Below are positions 5,991 to 9,546 of a stretch of 9,546 nt of DNA, piece by piece; positions within the stretch are counted from its first letter, which is position 1; every line of letters starts with the position of its first letter. Under the pieces are notes generated by a model. That model did not search any database. It was not told where the DNA came from and was given only the letters and a program-made list of their open reading frames with translations. Both the position numbers and the translations under genes were made by a program. The stretch covers positions 1-9,546 of the forward strand of contig JAEYOM010000015.1 of assembly GCA_023411715.1 (NCBI GenBank). Reading direction: 5' to 3'. This DNA is from Bacillota bacterium (GTDB taxonomy: Bacteria; Bacillota; Clostridia; Acetivibrionales; DTU013).

Positions 5991-6042
5991 ATCTACACAC
6001 CTCCTTATTTTATTTGGATCAAATCATCCCTTAGCATTTAAA

Positions 6043-6558
6043 TCAAAGCTTTTTAGGACTCATTATCATTATCATGGTTCTGCCCTCGATTTTGGATGGC
6101 TTGTCAACTGTCCCCGCATCTTTTACGGCTTCAGCGAACTTCGCCAGTACTTCCTGTCCCTGCAGGGTATATTTCATTTCCCTGCCTTTAAACCTTATGC
6201 TTACTTTTACTTTGTCTCCGCCCTGTAAAAACTCGTATGCGCTTTTTACCTTAAAGCTAAAATCATGCTCTTCAATTTTTGCAGATAATCTAACTTCCTT
6301 CAGAGACACGACCTTTTGATTCTTTATAGCCTGCTTCTCCTTCTTTGCCTGTTCAAAGACGCTCTTGCCATAATCAGTGATCTTACACACCGGTGGGTTA
6401 GCGTTCGGAACGATTTTCACAAGGTCCAGGTTCTTTGAATCAGCCAGCTTTTGCGCCTCTTGTACTGAAAAAATGCCCATCATGGAACCGTCGTTATCAA
6501 TAAGTCGGATTTCCCTATCTTTGATTTCTTCATTCATAAGCAATCTATTTGCCGGTAT
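6043..6558 (-). CDS. infC: Translation initiation factor IF-3, probable AUA start
   Basis: IF-3 binds the 30S subunit, keeps it apart from 50S and checks the start codon and initiator tRNA. The 171 residues match the family along their length: the N-domain (MNEEIKDREIRLIDNDG, LDLVKIVPNANPPVCKITDYGKSVFEQ), a lysine-rich linker, and the C-domain (KIEEHDFSFKVKSAYEFLQGGDKVKVSIRFKGREM, GTVDKPSKIEGRTMIM). The only strong ribosome binding site, GGGAGGTG (plus 6565-6572), is followed six bases later by ATA at 6556-6558. An in-frame TAA sits directly before that. TTG at 6543 and ATG at 6537 are 21 and 27 bases away, too far. An AUA start would parallel the well-known AUU start of infC that allows IF-3 autoregulation. 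The usual rpmI and rplT genes do not follow. Confidence 0.9.
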   Translation of the reverse strand: MPANRLLMNEEIKDREIRLIDNDGSMMGIFSVQEAQKLADSKNLDLVKIVPNANPPVCKITDYGKSVFEQAKKEKQAIKNQKVVSLKEVRLSAKIEEHDFSFKVKSAYEFLQGGDKVKVSIRFKGREMKYTLQGQEVLAKFAEAVKDAGTVDKPSKIEGRTMIMIMSPKKL

Positions 6559-6572
6559 TTACAACACCTCCC
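6556..6572 (-). promoter_or_regulatory. RBS that decides the infC start
   Basis: The Shine-Dalgarno sequence GGGAGGTG occupies plus 6565-6572 and is read on the minus strand. The six bases to the ATA codon (6556-6558) include an in-frame TAA, so translation cannot start further upstream. This spacing is incompatible with the downstream TTG or ATG. Confidence 0.65.
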
Positions 6573-6623
6573 AATGTAATATTAAGCCTGATGCAATTAA
6601 ATAATATATCCTCAGCTATGCTG

Positions 6624-7775
6624 TCAGGTTCCTGAAGTGCTCAACGAAAAGGATTGAGCCTCTATTACAGGTATCTTCCTGGATATGAGCTTCTGAATAT
6701 CCCTGAGGTACTCCCTTTCCTCTTTATCACAAAAAGACACTGCCGTTCCGCCCATTCCAGCCCTGCCGGTCCTTCCGATACGATGGACGTAAGTTTCCGG
6801 AATATTGGGCAGATCGTAATTGATAACATGCGAGAGTTCCTGTACATCTATTCCTCTGGCTGCAATATCAGTGGCGACAAGCACCCTTGTTCGCTTCGCC
6901 TTGAAGTTGTTCAGCGCAAGCTGCCGGGCAGTCTGAGATTTATTACCATGTATGGCCTGGGCCTTGATACTTGCTTTTGCCAGATCCCTGACTATTTTGT
7001 CAGCCCCATGTTTCGTCCGTGTGAATACTAATGCCGAATCTACGGATTTATTCTTCAGCAGTTTTATAAGCAGTGTTTTCTTATCTTTTTTGTCTACAAA
7101 ATAAACCGTTTGATCTATAATGTCAACCGTTGACGAGACCGGAGCCACCTCCACCCTGACAGGGTTTGATAAAATATTGTCTACCAGCGAGGTGATTTCA
7201 GGCGGCATGGTCGCAGAAAACAACATTGTCTGTTTCGTCACAGGCAGCTTTGCCATTATTTTTCTCATATCGCGGAAGAATCCCATATCGAGCATACGAT
7301 CAGCTTCATCAAGCACAAAGTATTTTACGTGATCCAATTTGATATATCCCTGCATCATCAAATCAAGCAATCTGCCGGGAGTAGCGACAAGAATGTCGAC
7401 CCCCGCTCTCAATGCCTCTGTCTGGGGAACCTGCGATACTCCGCCGAATATAACGGTATGCGTAACGCTTATATGTTTTCCGTACGCGCTAAGGCATTCT
7501 CCCGTCTGGATCGCAAGCTCACGTGTCGGAGCCAGTATCAAGGCTTTGATTGAATGATTTTCTTTTTCGTTTATCCTTTCTCTATTTAATATTTGCAGCA
7601 GCGGGATCGCAAAGGCTGCTGTCTTTCCCGTACCGGTCTGAGCGCATCCGAGCAGGTCCTTTCCTGCAAATATCGCGGGTATTGCCTGTTCCTGTATCGG
7701 TGTAGGCATATCATACCCTTCAGTCTTTAAAGCCTCAAGTATAGGCTCAATGATATTAAGTTCTTTAAATCTCAA
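6624..7775 (-). CDS. rhlE: DEAD-box RNA helicase, RhlE type
   Basis: This 383-residue ATP-dependent RNA helicase would unwind structured RNA in ribosome assembly or mRNA decay. All motifs are present: Q motif (F3 to Q28, PTPIQ), Walker A AQTGTGKT (45-52), Ia PTRELA (83-88), GG (111-112), TPGR (132-135), DEAD (156-159), SAT (187-189), VFTRTKHGAD (250-259), ATDIAARGID (301-310) and HRIGRTGRAG (331-340). The protein ends shortly after the second RecA domain and lacks the long basic tail of many RhlE or CshA proteins, so its targeting may depend on partners. The start is TTG, with GGAG about eight bases upstream, and gives the usual MRFKELN N-terminus. It lies 23 bases after the TPR gene and 65 bases before infC, consistent with one operon. 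The exact subfamily is less sure than the DEAD-box assignment. Confidence 0.9.
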   Translation of the reverse strand: MRFKELNIIEPILEALKTEGYDMPTPIQEQAIPAIFAGKDLLGCAQTGTGKTAAFAIPLLQILNRERINEKENHSIKALILAPTRELAIQTGECLSAYGKHISVTHTVIFGGVSQVPQTEALRAGVDILVATPGRLLDLMMQGYIKLDHVKYFVLDEADRMLDMGFFRDMRKIMAKLPVTKQTMLFSATMPPEITSLVDNILSNPVRVEVAPVSSTVDIIDQTVYFVDKKDKKTLLIKLLKNKSVDSALVFTRTKHGADKIVRDLAKASIKAQAIHGNKSQTARQLALNNFKAKRTRVLVATDIAARGIDVQELSHVINYDLPNIPETYVHRIGRTGRAGMGGTAVSFCDKEEREYLRDIQKLISRKIPVIEAQSFSLSTSGT

Positions 7776-7798
7776 TTCTCTTTCTCCATTCTAAATTA

Positions 7799-8077
7799 TC
7801 AACCGTTTTTCTTCCGCTTTTTCTCGATTTCATGCAGATTATTCATAGCTCCCCGGTTGTCAGGATCAATCTCCAAGGCCTTGCGATACATGCTTTCAGC
7901 CTCTTCCATCTTATCGACTAGCTTGTAATATTTCGCCAACCGCGTATATGCAGCACAATTATCAGGGTCCAATTTTAGGATAGCCATATTTATCTTGCGC
8001 GAATCCTCTCCCCAGATATTGCGCAAGGCCATTTTCCCTGCTCTTTCGATTAGCTTTTGTAAATTTGCACTATTCAT
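7799..8077 (-). CDS. Small TPR-repeat protein
   Basis: The 92 residues contain about two tetratricopeptide repeats: NMAILKLDPDNCAAYTRLAKYYKLVDKMEEAESMYRKALEIDPDNRGAMNNL has the typical A-Y-LA-Y and EAxxxYxKALEIDPxN pattern. A short helical N-terminus precedes it (LQKLIERAGKMALRNIWGED) and a basic tail follows (EKKRKKNG). TPR units bind other proteins, so it is probably an adaptor. It is the first gene of the helicase-infC operon and 23 bases before rhlE, so the helicase is a natural partner to test. Two adjacent ATGs fit; the second (8075-8077) is better spaced from AGAGG, five bases upstream. Longer in-frame extensions to 8122 would overlap the leader hairpin and are not favoured. Confidence 0.8.
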   Translation of the reverse strand: MNSANLQKLIERAGKMALRNIWGEDSRKINMAILKLDPDNCAAYTRLAKYYKLVDKMEEAESMYRKALEIDPDNRGAMNNLHEIEKKRKKNG

Positions 8078-8102
8078 CATATCCTCTTTCCCATACAAAT
8101 AT

Positions 8103-8173
8103 AAAAAGAGCAGGTAACCCATAAAATTGAGTTTCCCGCTCTACATTTTCCAGAATCTAATCTTGGATTCAGG
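8103..8173 (-). promoter_or_regulatory. Operon leader with two hairpins, the second terminator-like
   Basis: In the minus-strand leader, the first hairpin (plus 8150-8173) pairs GAATC with GATTC plus two outer G-C pairs. The second pairs AGAGC/GCTCT, a G-U, GG/CC and AAC/GTT (plus 8131-8142 with 8107-8118). It is followed on the transcript by TTTTTATAT. No minus-strand gene ends here, so a terminator at this place suggests attenuation of the operon. The regulator is not visible. Confidence 0.5.
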
Positions 8174-8200
8174 TAGTTGAAAAAACAATATTACATTAAT

Positions 8201-8228
8201 ACTATATCATACTAAAAAAATAAAGCAA
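8201..8228 (-). promoter_or_regulatory. Candidate promoter of the TPR-rhlE-infC operon
   Basis: On the minus strand, TTGCTT (plus 8223-8228) and TATAGT (plus 8201-8206) are separated by 16 bases, an acceptable sigma-A promoter. Transcription would start near 8194 and give a leader of roughly 115 bases that contains both hairpins. Confidence 0.45.
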
Positions 8229-8287
8229 ATTAATGTTAATCCACGGGAAATGATATATGTCGATACGAACTATATTATGTAGCCCTT

Positions 8288-8295
8288 CATACAAT
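8288..8295 (+). promoter_or_regulatory. Possible sporulation-type -10 element
   Basis: CATACAAT at 8288-8295 agrees with the -10 element of mother-cell sigma-E/K promoters and lies 36 bases before the next start codon. No convincing matching -35 was found, so the call is weak. Confidence 0.25.
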
Positions 8296-8331
8296 ATTGC
8301 ATAAGAATTTCAAAAAGGGAAGTAATATAAT

Positions 8332-8592
8332 ATGAGACAATACGGGCCTCCGAGTTCGCCTCCTCCGTCGGTTATTCCGCCAAAGCCGGCTGTTTCTTTT
8401 ATAGTTGACTGCATGCTTTCATTTACGTATGTGTGGCCAAGGCAAGGAAGGCCATTCTGGTTTTACCCTACGAGATTGGAGTATGGCGAAGTTTCCGGTT
8501 ATATATGGACCGGCAGCAACTGGACATTTTATGGATTCGATCCGGCATTTATAGATCAGGTCGCATGCTACCCCGTTCCGACTCTTTACTAA
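8332..8592 (+). CDS. Small Pro-rich/aromatic protein, function unknown
   Basis: The 86 residues begin with a proline-rich stretch (GPPSSPPPSVIPPKP, 5-19). A conserved-looking aromatic core follows: MLSFTYVWPRQGRPFWFYPTRLEYGEVSGYIWTGSNWTFYGFDPAFI (28-74). I have the impression of similar short proteins in Clostridia, sometimes loosely annotated as transporter, but no membrane helix is visible and that name is not supported. There is no signal peptide. A GGGAAG precedes the ATG by about ten bases. The next gene, 74 bases on, also encodes a Pro/Tyr-rich secreted-looking or coat-like product, so both may be surface or spore-layer proteins. That is inference; the function is unknown. Confidence 0.65.
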   Translation: MRQYGPPSSPPPSVIPPKPAVSFIVDCMLSFTYVWPRQGRPFWFYPTRLEYGEVSGYIWTGSNWTFYGFDPAFIDQVACYPVPTLY

Positions 8593-8666
8593 ACGGTATC
8601 GTAAGAGGTGAACATAATACGCCGCTAACGAATATCATAGAACATAAATATTTGGGAGATGGAATT

Positions 8667-9371
8667 ATGGAAATGCCTTATATGAGCTATCCGTTCGCGG
8701 GCCAATACTATACGCAGCCGTATATCACAGCTCAACAGACGATACCGTTTCAACAGCCAATGACGCAGGGGTATCCGGCACAATACGCTTCGGCACAATA
8801 CGCTCCGACACAATATGCTCCAGCACAATATGCTCCTGTGCAATACACTTATACGGTAGACGCAGACGACGACATTGACTATATAGATCCTTTGATGCTT
8901 GCACAGCAGGATCCTCCGCCACAATTAAGCAATAATCCGGTAACGGCATCTGTCACACTGTTTAAGGAACTGACCGCATACCCCAATTACGGGAACCCGA
9001 GCAGAAATGCCGACATCCTGTATACCGGAAACCGCGGAAGCTGGACGTTTCAGTCACCCGCATTTTTAGCGGTGCCCGGGAACCAGCGTGGCCAGGTGAT
9101 AATACGGGCTGTCCTCGACGACCACGCGAATGTGCCCATCAACCGCTACTCGGCAAGGATAACTATAAATGGCACAGTAGTGCATGACGGAAGATTGGTC
9201 CTTGAACATGGCACACCGGCAGGCGGCATGTTTACAAACTGGAGAGACTTGCCGTTCAACATCGTAAATACCCGCAGAACCAACCGCATAACCATCGAAA
9301 ACACTTCCAGCGCAGGTGCAGGCGATTGGATCGCTTTTGACTGGATGGAAATCAGACTTGTACCCAGATAG
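8667..9371 (+). CDS. QYAP-repeat protein with C-terminal beta-sandwich-like domain
   Basis: The frame is open from 8433, but GGGAG (8654-8658) lies eight bases before the ATG at 8667, giving 234 residues and no overlap with the upstream gene. Residues 1-62 are Tyr/Gln/Pro rich with a tandem pentapeptide (QYASA, QYAPT, QYAPA, QYAPV). An acidic linker (DADDDIDYID) follows. Residues 94-234 alternate short strands and turns (SWTFQSPAFLAVPG, GQVIIRAVLDDHANVP, RITINGTVVHDG, NRITIENTSS) and end in GDWIAFDWMEIRLVPR, as in jelly-roll or galactose-binding-like modules. No signal peptide is seen. Low-complexity Tyr/Gln repeats without a signal peptide are typical of spore coat proteins, which is the favoured but unproved role. 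I do not know a named family. Confidence 0.7.
   Translation: MEMPYMSYPFAGQYYTQPYITAQQTIPFQQPMTQGYPAQYASAQYAPTQYAPAQYAPVQYTYTVDADDDIDYIDPLMLAQQDPPPQLSNNPVTASVTLFKELTAYPNYGNPSRNADILYTGNRGSWTFQSPAFLAVPGNQRGQVIIRAVLDDHANVPINRYSARITINGTVVHDGRLVLEHGTPAGGMFTNWRDLPFNIVNTRRTNRITIENTSSAGAGDWIAFDWMEIRLVPR
8781..8849 (+). repeat. 15-base tandem repeat coding for QYAP units
   Basis: Four complete 15-base units starting CAATA(C/T)GCT (8781, 8796, 8811, 8826) and a partial fifth at 8841 encode QYA(S/P)x pentapeptides in frame. Unit number may vary between strains without shifting the frame. Confidence 0.8.
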
Positions 9372-9420
9372 TAAAAATCATCAGTGCATTGAGCGCCATT
9401 GACTTCGCTATATCCCATAA

Positions 9421-9546
9421 ATCGAGTAGGAGGCGGTGACTAACCGCCGTCCCCTCACAGCACCGTGCGTACCGTTCGGTACACGGCGCTTTCAATAGTT
9501 TACGTGCACAGACTGATATGCACTGGTTAAATCATAAAAGCCAGCG
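9421..9546 (-). mobile_element. Group II intron, 3' end (domains V and VI), continues past window
   Basis: Read on the minus strand, 9491-9458 folds as a 34-base domain V. AGC and GCCGTG pair with CACGGTGCT, a CG bulge follows, and TACC/GGTA closes a GAAC loop; the catalytic AGC triad is present. Domain VI follows with GGCGG (branch loop) CCGCC, then the typical 3' end CTACTCGAT, which places the intron-exon junction at 9421. The 5' part of the intron lies right of the window. It stands 50 bases after the QYAP gene, in opposite orientation. Confidence 0.8.
9492..9545 (-). CDS. Probable last codons of the group II intron reverse transcriptase
   Basis: On the minus strand, 17 codons are open from the window edge (AGFYDLTSAYQSVHVNY) to a TGA at 9492-9494, which ends exactly at the 5' base of domain V. 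Intron-encoded proteins lie in domain IV and commonly stop just before domain V, which supports this reading. The stretch is too short for a homology judgement. Confidence 0.4.
   Translation of the reverse strand, partial: AGFYDLTSAYQSVHVNY

Noticed and set aside
8433..8666. Upstream extension of the QYAP gene to 8433
   Set aside because: It would overlap the preceding gene in another frame, has no ribosome binding site and lacks the composition of the real protein; GGGAG before 8667 gives the start.
8781..8849. Tandem repeats as a CRISPR-like array
   Set aside because: The units are contiguous 15-base in-frame codon repeats without spacers.
9146..9418. Minus-strand frame opposite the QYAP gene's C-terminal domain
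   Set aside because: It is antisense to a well-coded gene, has no ribosome binding site and encodes no recognisable motif.

Overview
The window looks like chromosomal DNA of an anaerobic Bacillota (Clostridia-like) bacterium. Support comes from the moderately AT-rich base composition, strong AGGAGG-type ribosome binding sites with some TTG starts, AT-rich promoters, intrinsic terminators, and protein types common in Clostridia (DUF2188, zinc ribbon of the zf-trcl type, Rob-like AraC regulator, spore-coat-like QYAP protein). No species is claimed.

1-2417 is the right end of an integrated mobile element. It holds a 5'-truncated ImmA/IrrE-type metallopeptidase and a tyrosine integrase with an XRE-like helix-turn-helix inserted in its core-binding domain. 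Short repeats that could be integrase arm sites follow, then the 3' half of a tRNA-Arg(UCU) gene, which is the likely attachment site. 2415-2650 holds two perfect intrinsic terminators and an odd GC-rich module. That module is bounded by an inverted T-arm copy on one side and a second direct copy of the tRNA 3' end on the other.

2650-4430 is a scar-rich stretch: the C-terminal remnant of an IS1182-like transposase (minus), an intact AraC/GyrI-like regulator with its own promoter and a candidate operator (plus), and a decayed TM2-domain remnant (minus). 4430-5383 is a compact two-gene unit, a DUF2188 protein followed three bases later by an uncharacterised protein that I infer to be related to the TIR/nucleoside deoxyribosyltransferase fold. 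It is the best candidate here for an undescribed system, possibly host defence.

5523-8230 is minus strand. Its core is a probable RNA-metabolism operon: leader with hairpins, TPR protein, RhlE-type DEAD-box helicase, infC (apparently with an AUA start) and a zinc-ribbon protein with an RGG-like tail, closed by a terminator. A small unknown gene follows. infC here lacks its usual rpmI-rplT partners, so this may be a second, specialised IF-3 copy.

8288-9371 carries two plus-strand genes of unknown function. One encodes a small Pro/aromatic protein and the other a QYAP-repeat protein with a beta-rich C-terminal domain; both could be spore-surface proteins. From 9421 to the right edge lies the 3' end (domains V and VI) of a minus-strand group II intron, with the probable last codons of its reverse transcriptase.
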